From NCBI RefSeq assembly GCF_006094435.1, contig NZ_CP034781.1, forward strand, positions 1 to 47,564: a stretch of 47,564 nt of DNA, in the 5' to 3' direction. Both the position numbers and the translations under genes were made by a program. Shown one piece after another: positions 24,728 to 31,957 of this stretch. The notes below the pieces were generated by a model, which was not told the origin of the DNA, searched no databases, and was given only the letters and a program-made list of their open reading frames with translations. Each line of letters begins with the position of its first letter. Positions within the stretch are counted from its first letter, which is position 1. The DNA is from Pseudomonas sp. MPC6. Its GTDB lineage: Bacteria; Pseudomonadota; Gammaproteobacteria; Pseudomonadales; Pseudomonadaceae.

Positions 24728-25561
24728 ATGCGTCTATCCAGTAACTTCCGTAACCCTTGCATGATCCGCAGCGATGCACCTCTGAGCAATGACGAGATCG
24801 CCCGCGTAGCCCCGTCGATCTTTGCCGAGGAAGCACACGACAGCCGCTCCGATCGTTACCTGTATATCCCGACTGTAAAGGTGCTCGATGCGCTGCGCGC
24901 CGAAGGGTTCCAGCCGTTCATGGCCTGCCAAACCCGCGTGCGCAACACCGACAAACGCGAGCACACCAAACACATGATTCGTCTGCGCCATGCCAGCAAC
25001 ATCATGGACAAAGAGGCGAACGAAATCATTCTGCTGAACAGCCATGATGGCAGCAGTAGCTATCAGATGATGGCCGGTAGCTTCCGTTTTGTGTGTGCTA
25101 ATGGCCTGGTGCTGGGCGATTGCTCAATGGATCAGAAAGTGCGTCACAGTGGCCGTGGTGATGTTGTCGGTGACGTGATCGAGGGAGCCTATGAAGTGCT
25201 CAACCAGTTCACGCAGATCGACGACAAACGCGACTGCATGAAACAGATTCAACTGCGCCCGGAAGAGCAAGAAGCCTTCGCAATGGCCGCACTGGCCTAC
25301 CGTTACGACCCATCCGAAGGCCCGGCGCCCGTAACCCCTTCGCAGTTGCTGCGCGCACGCCGCAGCGAGGACAGGAGCAGCGACCTCTGGACGACCTTCA
25401 ACCGCGTACAAGAAAACACCATCAAGGGCGGCTTGAGTGGCCGCAACAAGCAAGGACGCCGGACAACTACCCGCGCCGTGAATGGCATTGACCAGGATGT
25501 GAAATTGAATCGCGCCCTGTGGGTTCTGGCACAGGCTCTGCGCACTCAGCAGGCCGCATAA
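24728..25561 (+). CDS. DUF932 domain protein
   Basis: A 277-aa cytoplasmic protein. Recognisable DUF932 (YfjQ-like) segments are LSNDEIARVAPSIFAEEAHD, YLYIPTVKVLDALRAEGFQP, HMIRLRH and the central FRFVCANGLVLGD, followed by DVIEGAYEVLNQ. The C-terminal third (RRTTTRAVNGIDQDVKLNRA) is basic and family-typical. Function is unknown; members are very common on plasmids and near antirestriction genes. It has its own promoter, a structured leader, and an operator palindrome upstream, so it is probably under the same control as backbone genes. Confidence 0.88.
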   Translation: MRLSSNFRNPCMIRSDAPLSNDEIARVAPSIFAEEAHDSRSDRYLYIPTVKVLDALRAEGFQPFMACQTRVRNTDKREHTKHMIRLRHASNIMDKEANEIILLNSHDGSSSYQMMAGSFRFVCANGLVLGDCSMDQKVRHSGRGDVVGDVIEGAYEVLNQFTQIDDKRDCMKQIQLRPEEQEAFAMAALAYRYDPSEGPAPVTPSQLLRARRSEDRSSDLWTTFNRVQENTIKGGLSGRNKQGRRTTTRAVNGIDQDVKLNRALWVLAQALRTQQAA

Positions 25562-25569
25562 CCAACCAG

Positions 25570-25590
25570 CCGGGCGCCAAGTGCGCCCGG
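25570..25590 (+). terminator. Hairpin between DUF932 gene and next gene
   Basis: CCGGGCGC and GCGCCCGG around a CAAGT loop, followed by TTTCAT. Perfect 8-bp stem; a weak terminator or an RNA processing/attenuation element inside the operon. Confidence 0.5.
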
Positions 25591-25615
25591 TTTCATGTGG
25601 TAGGGAGATACAGCC

Positions 25616-26074
25616 ATGTCCAAAGTTTTCTATGTACCGGGCCAACCTTCGATCATTGACTATGCCCGCGAGATCGGCCCGAACCAGTGGGCAACCCGCT
25701 GCAGAATGCTGATGCTGGCCGAGTTGCATATCTGCCATCCCGGCGCTGTTCTTGGTGATGAAGAATCGTTCTTGCTGGCCCAGGAAGCCGCGCTAGGAAC
25801 GCCGCCCCAGGAGATCAGCGAAGCCCGCTATGAGTACGCGCTAACCCGCCTGCAGGTGCTGGACTTCGCCGCTGTCGGCAAAGACTTTTCGTTCAAGCTG
25901 GAAAAATTCGAGGTCGGGAACCTCACGCGCATTTATGCGCGTTGCAATGGCCGGTATTGGACGTTTGTGGGCCTGGCCACCCTCACGCATCAAATGATTG
26001 TCCAGCGCGTCACCCTGAGCGCTGCAGGAGCCGGGCCGGAAGTTAGACAGGCTTACGCAACCCACTCACACTAG
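25616..26074 (+). CDS. Unknown plasmid protein, paralogue of 27487-27939
   Basis: A 152-aa cytoplasmic protein with a GGGAGA ribosome-binding site. I do not recognise a named family. It shares a pattern with the 150-aa protein at 27487: an N-terminal QW or EW motif, a central ARYEYALTRLQVLDF against EQFEYALNVLPPAGW, then SFKLEKFEVGNLTRIYARCN against SFKMIERDNGRVTRIYVRLG, and a terminal (T)H-containing strand. The two are therefore diverged copies flanking the TA module. No catalytic motif is evident. Confidence 0.7.
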   Translation: MSKVFYVPGQPSIIDYAREIGPNQWATRCRMLMLAELHICHPGAVLGDEESFLLAQEAALGTPPQEISEARYEYALTRLQVLDFAAVGKDFSFKLEKFEVGNLTRIYARCNGRYWTFVGLATLTHQMIVQRVTLSAAGAGPEVRQAYATHSH

Positions 26075-26081
26075 AAGCTAA

Positions 26082-26108
26082 AAGCGCCTGGTAGATCACC
26101 GGGCGCTT
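26082..26108 (+). terminator. Hairpin upstream of second KorA-like gene
   Basis: AAGCGCCTGG pairs with CCGGGCGCTT around TAGATCA, with one mismatch. No U-tract follows, so this may be an intra-operon RNA stabiliser rather than a terminator. Confidence 0.4.
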
Positions 26109-26126
26109 CACCCATGGAGAATATGA

Positions 26127-26429
26127 ATGCAGCCAAAGTACACCCCCGATCAATGGGAAAAAGTATCCCCTGCCTTTCGCGGGTTGGCTGTCGGTACTGT
26201 CGAGATGGCCAAGGCCGTGTTGGTCGATGGCCAGCGCCCTGCAGATCTGGCGAGACAGGCCGACGTGTCGCGGCAATTGGTCTATGCCGCCGTGAAGCGG
26301 GTTCGCAACATCCTAGAGGAACACGAGGCGCAAGAATTGGTGCCGGTCATGGTCTGGTTGCCGCCTGAGTTAGCCGAGCAGGTCAAGCAGATGGCCGCGC
26401 CATATGCTCAACCTGGAGGCAAGAAGTAA
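26127..26429 (+). CDS. Second KorA/TrfB-type repressor
   Basis: A 100-aa protein. FRGLAVGTVEMAKAVLVDGQ is followed by the HTH segment RPADLARQADVSRQLVYAAV, matching the KorA/TrfB order of helix, V-x-G turn and HTH. Unlike the par-operon copy it has a hydrophobic strand (ELVPVMVWLPPELAEQVKQM) at the C-terminus, likely for dimerisation, as in IncP KorA. The start at 26127 has GGAG eight bases upstream. An operator palindrome lies 30 bp after its stop. It may bind the 18-bp palindromes plasmid-wide. Confidence 0.75.
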   Translation: MQPKYTPDQWEKVSPAFRGLAVGTVEMAKAVLVDGQRPADLARQADVSRQLVYAAVKRVRNILEEHEAQELVPVMVWLPPELAEQVKQMAAPYAQPGGKK

Positions 26430-26459
26430 AGAGCGAAGGCGTCGAGTGACGTTGCCGCC

Positions 26460-26477
26460 TTTCTCGCGTGCGAGAAA
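26460..26477. promoter_or_regulatory. Palindromic operator, copy 6
   Basis: TTTCTCGCGTGCGAGAAA between two convergent genes, touching the antitoxin stop codon. A promoter is not expected here, which is odd for an operator. Confidence 0.6.
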
Positions 26478-26771
26478 TCAGGGGTGGACGTGTTGCCGTG
26501 TGGTCAGATCCAGGCCAACGGCGCGCATCACTGCGAGCATGGTTTTCAACGTAGGGTTGCCCTTGTCGCTGAACGAGCGGTAAAGCTGTTCGCGGGATAG
26601 CCCCGACTCTTTGGCCAGCTCTGTCATGCCTTTGGCGCGAGCGACTACGCCGAGGGCTTTAGCGATATGGCCAGCGTCACCGGTTTCAAAAGCATCGGCC
26701 ATGAACAGGGCGATGGTTTCAGGATCGACCAGCGCAGCCGCTGGATCATAGTCATAGATTGGCTCTTTCAT
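26478..26771 (-). CDS. Antitoxin (HigA-like HTH, addiction-module antidote)
   Basis: A 97-aa protein with an XRE-type HTH: GHIAKALGVVARAKGMTELA, KESGLSREQLYRSFSDKGNP, TLKTMLAVMRAVGLDL. This matches the putative addiction-module antidote family that pairs with phage Gp49/RelE-like toxins. It lies second in the operon, after the toxin, with a 4-bp overlap. It should neutralise the toxin and repress the shared promoter. Confidence 0.85.
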   Translation of the reverse strand: MKEPIYDYDPAAALVDPETIALFMADAFETGDAGHIAKALGVVARAKGMTELAKESGLSREQLYRSFSDKGNPTLKTMLAVMRAVGLDLTTRQHVHP

Positions 26772-27070
26772 TCATCCTCACTCCACTGGCTGGCAAGCAG
26801 TTTGGCGGTTTCGATATCGCGGGCCTGGCTGCCTTTGTCGCCACCACACAGCAGCAATACAAGCTCGTTACCACGCTGCTGAAAATAAACCCGGTAGCCG
26901 GGGCCGTAGTGAATACGCAACTCGCTAACACCCTGGCCGACCGGCTCAACATCGCCCAATAGGCCGTTGGCTACCCGGAAGACCCGCGCCGCGATGATCG
27001 CTTTTGCCCGCTGATCTCTCAGCTTGCGTTCCCACGTCATGTAAGTAGCGGTTTGTTTGATCGTTTTCAT
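26768..27070 (-). CDS. RelE/ParE-superfamily toxin (Gp49/HigB-like)
   Basis: A 100-aa protein with the RelE/ParE fold pattern: RKLRDQRAKAIIAARVFRVA, GDVEPVGQGVSELRIHYGPG, YRVYFQQRGNELVLLLCGGD, KGSQARDIETAKLLASQW. Toxin-first order with the HTH antitoxin is typical of HigBA-type modules, which act as ribosome-dependent mRNA interferases or growth inhibitors. It serves plasmid maintenance and has its own promoter, diverging from the gene at 27248. Confidence 0.88.
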   Translation of the reverse strand: MKTIKQTATYMTWERKLRDQRAKAIIAARVFRVANGLLGDVEPVGQGVSELRIHYGPGYRVYFQQRGNELVLLLCGGDKGSQARDIETAKLLASQWSEDE

Positions 27071-27076
27071 AGAAGC

Positions 27077-27105
27077 ATTGTAGTTTATAAATCACGGCAA
27101 GGCAA
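27077..27105 (-). promoter_or_regulatory. Toxin-antitoxin promoter
   Basis: On the minus strand: TTGCCT (27105-27100), 17-bp spacer, TACAAT (27082-27077), six bases before the toxin ATG, implying a leaderless or very short 5' end. Confidence 0.55.
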
Positions 27106-27137
27106 TAACTACTTGTACAATATTATTTTACAAATAG

Positions 27138-27166
27138 TTGACGATGCGAAGGCCGTTTGAGATACT
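27138..27166 (+). promoter_or_regulatory. Promoter duplicated from the DUF932 gene
   Basis: -35 TTGACG, 17-bp spacer, -10 GATACT. Flanks (ATTTTACAAATAG before, TTTGAGATACTAA across the -10) match the promoter at 24616, showing a duplicated promoter-leader cassette. Confidence 0.75.
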
Positions 27167-27173
27167 AAACCCG

Positions 27174-27240
27174 TCGAAGCAATACCGCTTCGACACCCGG
27201 AACCAGCGGCGGCAACCGCTCCGGGAAATCTGCGAAGGAG
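27174..27240 (+). ncRNA. Structured 5' leader, copy 2
   Basis: Same two hairpins as copy 1: TCGAAGC/GCTTCGA (27174-27193); CCCGG/CCGGG with AGCGG/CCGCT and loop CGGCAA (27196-27225); GCGAAGGAG at 27232-27240. Differences from copy 1 fall in single-stranded spacers. Confidence 0.7.
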
Positions 27241-27247
27241 CTTCAAA

Positions 27248-27427
27248 ATGACTCACGTACTTGGATTGTGTGTAGAACCTGAAGGCATGGATGTTGATTC
27301 CGAAGTGCTGGCCCAAGTCGAGCCGAAAGCGCAGCAGGACGCCATTGAAGATGGCCTGCCTCGTTTGGATTGGCTGACCACCGCTGATTTCCGCCGATTC
27401 ACCCACGGCATCCGCCGCGCAGCATAA
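27248..27427 (+). CDS. Small acidic protein, 59 aa
   Basis: ATG 27248, 7 bp after GCGAAGGAG, to TAA 27427. It begins MTHVLGLCVEPEGMDVDSEV and ends DWLTTADFRRFTHGIRRAA. It has no membrane or export signal. The strong promoter and conserved leader argue that it is a real gene despite its size. I do not recognise the family. Confidence 0.65.
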   Translation: MTHVLGLCVEPEGMDVDSEVLAQVEPKAQQDAIEDGLPRLDWLTTADFRRFTHGIRRAA

Positions 27428-27434
27428 ACACTCC

Positions 27435-27479
27435 CCCCCGGCCAGGCGGCGGCAACCGCCCCGGGGGATCGCGAAGGAG
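27435..27479 (+). ncRNA. Structured leader, copy 3 (hairpin 2 only)
   Basis: CCCCCGG (27435-27441) pairs with CCGGGGG (27461-27467), and inner GGCGG/CCGCC encloses loop CGGCAA (27450-27455). GCGAAGGAG is at 27471-27479. It lies between two genes without a promoter of its own. Stem changes compared with copies 1 and 2 keep pairing (A-T to G-C). Confidence 0.7.
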
Positions 27480-27486
27480 CGAACCA

Positions 27487-27939
27487 ATGTCTACCACTAC
27501 CACCTACCATGTTTTCTATCAGCCTGGCACGGGCTGGGTGCATGACTACGCCGTCCAGCTCGACGGCGGCGAATGGGTAACACGCAGCGGCCGCACGCTC
27601 GATCAGTTGAAGGAAGGACAGCCCGACATGATCGTTTGCACTGAGGACGAGGCGTGGCAGCAGATCGAAGCCGCGGCTAAATCCGCGCCGGTTCTGATCG
27701 ATCGTGAACAGTTTGAATACGCGCTGAATGTTCTGCCGCCTGCGGGCTGGGTTCGCGCTGGTGATTGCGAGTCGTTCAAGATGATCGAGCGCGACAACGG
27801 GCGAGTAACTCGGATCTATGTTCGCCTCGGCGAAAACTTCTTTCGGTTCACCGACCTCTTTACCACTCCGCATGCAGACGCCGTGCGCCTGGTCGAAGCT
27901 TCAGCACCTGCGCTGCTGGCCTCACGTCAAAACCAGTAA
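27487..27939 (+). CDS. Unknown plasmid protein, paralogue of 25616-26074
   Basis: A 150-aa cytoplasmic protein. See 25616 for the shared pattern (EYAL, SFK, TRIY.R, H near the C-terminal strand). Its N-terminus VFYQPGTGWVHDYAVQLDGG parallels VFYVPGQPSIIDYAREIGPN of the paralogue, so the similarity runs the full length. The function is unknown. It is translated behind leader copy 3 and is probably cotranscribed with the 59-aa gene. Confidence 0.7.
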   Translation: MSTTTTYHVFYQPGTGWVHDYAVQLDGGEWVTRSGRTLDQLKEGQPDMIVCTEDEAWQQIEAAAKSAPVLIDREQFEYALNVLPPAGWVRAGDCESFKMIERDNGRVTRIYVRLGENFFRFTDLFTTPHADAVRLVEASAPALLASRQNQ

Positions 27940-27947
27940 CGAAGCCA

Positions 27948-27967
27948 GGGAGCGGCAAGCCGCTCCC
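27948..27967 (+). terminator. Hairpin upstream of the interrupted gene
   Basis: GGGAGCGG CAAG CCGCTCCC, a perfect 8-bp stem with a 4-nt loop, then CTCTTT. A terminator or attenuator. Confidence 0.5.
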
Positions 27968-27989
27968 CTCTTTGGTAGGGCGAGGACTC

Positions 27990-28094
27990 ATGAAACGAAA
28001 AGACGCGATTGCGCATATCACTGTTGCCGGTTATCACGACGACTCTCGTATGGCCATGCGGATCTACACCGAAAACCGGATCAGCTACCTGTAA
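27990..28094 (+). pseudogene. 5' part of small plasmid gene split by the tartrate element
   Basis: ATG 27990 behind CGAGGA. It reads MKRKDAIAHITVAGYHDDSR, then MAMRIYTENRISY, and runs into the element, where TAA at 28092 ends it after 34 codons. The first 33 residues belong to the original gene. Joining to 36216 restores QVYTEAYAKGAQLKSEGMAC and CTCFQCKQRPASA for a 65-aa protein with a CxC-x2-C cluster. The interrupted protein is probably inactive. Confidence 0.85.
28084..28089. repeat. Target-site duplication, left (GCTACC)
   Basis: GCTACC directly before the left terminal repeat; the identical six bases follow the right terminal repeat at 36210-36215. Confidence 0.85.
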
Positions 28095-28112
28095 CGGCTT
28101 GCAATCGAAAAC
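28090..28112 (+). repeat. Left terminal inverted repeat
   Basis: Begins TGTAACGGCTTGCAATC and ends GAAAAC; identical to the inverted right end over all 23 bases, diverging right after. Confidence 0.9.
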
Positions 28113-28141
28113 CGGCGGGCTCGCGTTTATGAGCCCTTTCG

Positions 28142-28255
28142 GGCTCACATTATTTGCGCCTATCCGTAGCCGCTGGCTCAGATTAGCTGCAACTCAGCTC
28201 ACGGTATTTGCGACCAGCTCAAATTGCTGATCAACCGGCTCACGCTACCTGCAAC
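28142..28255 (+). repeat. Left sub-terminal repeat array
   Basis: Five copies of GGCTCAGATTAGCTGCAAC-like 19-mers start at 28142, 28175, 28196, 28216 and 28237. Apart from the first gap (33 bp) they are 20-21 bp apart, two helical turns. They point inward and are typical of transposase binding sites. Confidence 0.75.
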
Positions 28256-28294
28256 TGCGTAATTGCATCGCACTTGATCACCCATTTGATTGCC

Positions 28295-28325
28295 ACTGAC
28301 CAGTCAATTGAATTCATGCTGACCA
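28295..28325 (+). repeat. Inner inverted repeat, left copy
   Basis: A 31-bp segment starting ACTGACCAGTCA and ending GCTGACCA. It matches 28 of 31 bases of the inverted segment 35840-35870. A related direct copy, ATGCAAATGACTGGTCA, is at 28629 and 35852. Confidence 0.7.
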
Positions 28326-28795
28326 ACCGCTTGCATTCGACTTGACCAGCACACGCCGTGGTGACGACCGGCAGAGTACGGCCAATTGCTGCCTGTCGCC
28401 ACCGTCTGCTTTGAGTCGATTCTGTTGAAAAAGTCGGCCTTGGTTTACGCATCAGAAAAGTAAGCGTTCGTGATTGAAATCTTTACTTTGGCAGAGGCTT
28501 TTGGAATCTGATTTCACGTAGCTGGTGCAAAAAAAAGCGTTGTCATCAGCCAATGATCTGGCAGTTTTGGCAGACCGACTTGGTAAATCTCTGTCTTTCA
28601 TGGCTACTAAGCATGCTGGTTAAACACGATGCAAATGACTGGTCAAGTCTAATGAAAATTGGTGGGGAAATCTGTGCAGTTACCAAGACAGATCCTTAAT
28701 AAATAACTCTTCACTTCGCCATTCAAAAGCGGAGTCGCTCCTTGATCTTAGAGCGCGCGACTCACTATTAAAAATCAGCAACGAAGATACCCCAC
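28326..28795. other. Non-coding left interior of the element
   Basis: About 470 bp between the terminal repeats and the decarboxylase stop codon. No gene seen. It contains ATTCTGTTGAAAAAGTCGG, a phrase I associate with IS-flanking DNA in Pseudomonas, and the 17-bp direct repeat at 28629-28645. Confidence 0.5.
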
Positions 28796-29668
28796 TCAGA
28801 CGACGCCTGAAGCATTCATGTATTCTCCCGCCAAGGCCATATACCGATCTAAATCAGCGTATCTTGCTCCCAATTGTGTTGCGTTGAGGCTATTGCTAGG
28901 AAGGACTCCGCGTTGTTCGCGAAAGCTGTCGTAAGTAGCCTTAATAGCGGCGAAATAGGGAGCATGACCGTTCACACAAATGCGCACACCCAATTCAGCC
29001 AACCGATTATGGTCGGCGAATTCGGGATTACCATACGTAACCAACATCAGTGGCGTGCGAAGATGTTTAGCAATGCTTTCCAGTGTAATTAAGTCCTTTA
29101 AACCGACCAGGCAAATAGCATCGGCACCGGCATCCTGATAAGCATGAATGCGGTGGATAACTTCCTCCAATGACTGCACCCCAGCATGTGTGCGTGCAAT
29201 GATCGCCAAGGAGTTATCAGTACGTGCTTGGCGGGCAGCCTGAATTTTTCCTGCTCCTTCCTCTACCTCAATCAGGTCTAAAGACTTGCTACCAAACTGT
29301 GTCGGCAGCAAAGAGTCCTCCAGCGTCAGAGCTGCGACGCCAGCCCGCTCAAGCTCAACTACAGTGCGCATTACGTTGAGGGCATTGCCGTATCCATGGT
29401 CGGCATCGGCGATCACTGGAATACTTGCTGCTCGCCCTATTCGACTCGCCTGCTCAGCGAACTCGCTGAGCGTAATCAATGCTATGTCTGGTGCACCGAG
29501 AACTTGAAGAGAAGCGACTGAGCCTCCAAGAATACCAACTTCAAAGCCTAGATCAGCAGCCATACGCGCAGATAATGGGTCGAAAACTGATGCAGTTGAG
29601 TAACAAGCAGAATTGGCAAGCAGGCCACGAAAGATGTTGCGCAGCTCATGGTGACAGATTTTTTTCAT
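28796..29668 (-). CDS. Oxaloacetate decarboxylase (ICL/PEP mutase superfamily)
   Basis: A 290-aa TIM-barrel protein. [60 protein letters not shown] (metal-binding Asp pair) and [14 protein letters not shown] follow the P. aeruginosa PA4872 oxaloacetate decarboxylase closely as I remember it. ICL and methylisocitrate lyase carry a KKCGH loop, which is absent here. It would convert the oxaloacetate made by TtdAB to pyruvate plus CO2. It lies 254 bp downstream of ttdB, so it may be in the same transcript or have its own promoter. Confidence 0.85.
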   Translation of the reverse strand: MKKICHHELRNIFRGLLANSACYSTASVFDPLSARMAADLGFEVGILGGSVASLQVLGAPDIALITLSEFAEQASRIGRAASIPVIADADHGYGNALNVMRTVVELERAGVAALTLEDSLLPTQFGSKSLDLIEVEEGAGKIQAARQARTDNSLAIIARTHAGVQSLEEVIHRIHAYQDAGADAICLVGLKDLITLESIAKHLRTPLMLVTYGNPEFADHNRLAELGVRICVNGHAPYFAAIKATYDSFREQRGVLPSNSLNATQLGARYADLDRYMALAGEYMNASGVV

Positions 29669-29818
29669 AGTCTTTTCTGCGTTTATGGTTGATAACTTAC
29701 TGGGTAGAAGTTACAGGCGCTGTCACCAAGACAAGGGCAAGCTTGCTTCGCTGTTGATCAGCATTCCTGGAAGGTTTTTAAAATGGACGGTATTTTTTGT
29801 CTTGGCCCTATAAAGGAA

Positions 29819-29871
29819 ATCCCTCGAAAGCAAAGTCAATGGAAGTAAATTTGACATGGCCTTCGAGGGAT
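29819..29871. repeat. Inverted repeat between ttdB and the decarboxylase gene
   Basis: ATCCCTCGAA and TTCGAGGGAT, perfect 10-bp arms separated by 33 bp. It could be an operator, or a hairpin that lowers read-through into the decarboxylase gene. Confidence 0.5.
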
Positions 29872-29922
29872 ATGAAATACGATTCAACGGATAGGTGGGA
29901 GGGTCGTGGCAACCCAGACTAA

Positions 29923-30531
29923 TCACTTAATGAAACGTACCTGGCTATTGATCTTCTCGATGATCGATCCTTTACGTTCGTTGAAACGCACCTTGTTTTG
30001 CTCGAACAGATTATTACCTTTGGTATCGATTGAGATAATCAGTGGACCGAAATCACGGACTCGGTTTACCCAAAGCGTTTCTGGCATACCGAGGTCCTGC
30101 CATTCCGCACGCTCAATTTCCTCGACTTTCGTCGCCGCCAGCACTGCGCAGCCGCCAGGGAATACCGCATGCACCGCCTTGTTTTCCAGACAACCAGCGG
30201 CAGTTTCCGGGCCCATACCACCCTTGCCGATAATCATTTTAACGCCGGTTTCTTCGATGAATTGGCGTTCGAATTTTTCCATGCGCATGCTTGTGGTTGG
30301 TCCGATCGAAACCATCTCGAAGCTGCCGTCATCTTTCTTACGAACAATAGGCCCAGCGTGAAAAATGGCCCCGCCCCGCAAATCAACCGGCAACTCGCGC
30401 TTTAGCTCAATCAGTCGACGGTGGGCTACGTCTCGGCAGGTCACCAATTGACCGGTAAGGTAAACGACGTCGCCGACATTGAGTTCTGCGAGATCTTCGT
30501 CCTTGATCGGGGTATTGATGACTTTAATCAC
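29923..30531 (-). CDS. ttdB: L(+)-tartrate dehydratase beta subunit
   Basis: A 202-aa protein of the class I fumarase beta family. It has [69 protein letters not shown] and [20 protein letters not shown]. Together with TtdA it forms the oxygen-sensitive [4Fe-4S] enzyme that dehydrates L-tartrate to oxaloacetate. A separate beta subunit next to an alpha subunit, with tartrate genes around, argues for TtdB rather than fumarase. The start overlaps the ttdA stop by 4 bp. Confidence 0.9.
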   Translation of the reverse strand: MIKVINTPIKDEDLAELNVGDVVYLTGQLVTCRDVAHRRLIELKRELPVDLRGGAIFHAGPIVRKKDDGSFEMVSIGPTTSMRMEKFERQFIEETGVKMIIGKGGMGPETAAGCLENKAVHAVFPGGCAVLAATKVEEIERAEWQDLGMPETLWVNRVRDFGPLIISIDTKGNNLFEQNKVRFNERKGSIIEKINSQVRFIK

Positions 30532-31427
30532 AGTACTACTCCTTCATGGGAGAGGATGTCGTAAGACAGATCGGCATTGATTCGGATTTTCCCACGGCGG
30601 TGCGCCCAGCAACCTGTTGATACTGCTACACCGATGGTCGATGGATGTCGTGCTGACGACTCGATATTGACACCCATAACGCTGCTGTTACCCGTCAGAC
30701 CCTGTGGGCCAATGCCGACTTCGTTAAGTCCCTCCTCAAGGAGTCTTTCCATCAAAGCAGCACTTTCATTGGGATGATTTGAATCCACAGGACGCAGGAT
30801 TGCCTTTTTGGACAAACGCGCTGCGGTTTCAACAGAAGTGGAGACCCCAACGCCGACCAAAAGAGGTGGGCAAGCGTTAACGCCACGGGAAGTAATCACG
30901 TCGAAGACGAACTCCGTAATCCCTTCATAACCTTGACCCGGCATGAGCACTTTGGCCGAGCCAGGCAGAGTGCAGCCACCTCCGGCCATGTACACATCGA
31001 TCAATGCGTAGTCAGCGTCGGGGATGATTTCCCAATCAAGCCATGGAATTTTAGAGCCCGTGTTGGTGCCTGTATTCTTCTCGACGAAAGTCTCCACAGC
31101 GTTGTGACGCAGTGGGCCTTTGATGGTCGCTTCCTTCGTTGCGTTTTCCAGGATAGTTTCCAGCTCTCCCAACAAGGGGAAGCGGGCACCGGCGGCAATG
31201 AAGTACTGGATTACGCCGGTATCTTGGCAGCTTGGACGGTCCAGTTTGTCGGCGTAGTCTTGGTTTTCCGCCATCGAATCATAGACAGCGATGGCCAGCG
31301 GATTAGTCTCCGCAGCCCGTAACTGGGCAGTTTTCTTTTTGACGTCGGTCGGGAGGCGCTTGCCAATATAGGCTGTGAACTTAGCCATCACGTCTGTCAG
31401 CGTTTCAATAGCTGCTTCATTTTCCAC
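30528..31427 (-). CDS. ttdA: L(+)-tartrate dehydratase alpha subunit
   Basis: A 299-aa protein with a GTG start behind GAGGAG. Class I fumarase alpha domain. Cys67 (RPSCQDTG), Cys186 (VNACPPLL) and Cys273 ([10 protein letters not shown]) have the spacing of the three [4Fe-4S] ligands of E. coli TtdA. Other motifs are [19 protein letters not shown] and [16 protein letters not shown]. It is the first gene of the catabolic operon, divergent from the LysR gene across 530 bp. Confidence 0.92.
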   Translation of the reverse strand: MENEAAIETLTDVMAKFTAYIGKRLPTDVKKKTAQLRAAETNPLAIAVYDSMAENQDYADKLDRPSCQDTGVIQYFIAAGARFPLLGELETILENATKEATIKGPLRHNAVETFVEKNTGTNTGSKIPWLDWEIIPDADYALIDVYMAGGGCTLPGSAKVLMPGQGYEGITEFVFDVITSRGVNACPPLLVGVGVSTSVETAARLSKKAILRPVDSNHPNESAALMERLLEEGLNEVGIGPQGLTGNSSVMGVNIESSARHPSTIGVAVSTGCWAHRRGKIRINADLSYDILSHEGVVL

Positions 31428-31957
31428 TTTTTTATTCTCCTCACTACATCACAAGGCTAGAAATTTTTTTGATGTCTAAGACGTTAGTGTTCAGTAACGG
31501 TTTACTACTAGACCTAACGAACCTAACCACGGGGCTGAGCTTCTGAGTTGATAGCGAACTGACCTGATCCATAGAAGCAAAGTTGAAAATCCGGGCAGGA
31601 TCCGAATTCGCAAAAACTGAAATACGGTGTGGGCCTTGAATGGCTAATTCGCTAAAACCAAAGTTATCAGGTTTCCGAAACGATTTAATTCGCCTGAAGT
31701 TAATTCACTATTTCCTTACGGTTAATTATCGCCATCGTCCTGATGTGCCATTATCAAAAACGCATAAGGAAAGCAGCTGACAAAGCTATGCTCATTTGCT
31801 CCTCCCATACCACCTGCACCTGAGGCGTGCATGTCCGTCTCAGGCAGTCTCGACGGTAGATGGAGGGGTGTTCAACGGCGGACTGAATGGAGTATACGTA
31901 GTGAACTAGAAGAGAGAGTTAATAAAAAAAATTGAATCAGTTAACTTGGAGTTACTA
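31428..31957. promoter_or_regulatory. Divergent control region ttdA / lysR
   Basis: A 530-bp AT-rich non-coding region between divergent starts. It should hold both promoters and the LysR operator. A LysR-type T-N11-A box cannot be fixed with confidence, and I see no strong long inverted repeat. Confidence 0.6.
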
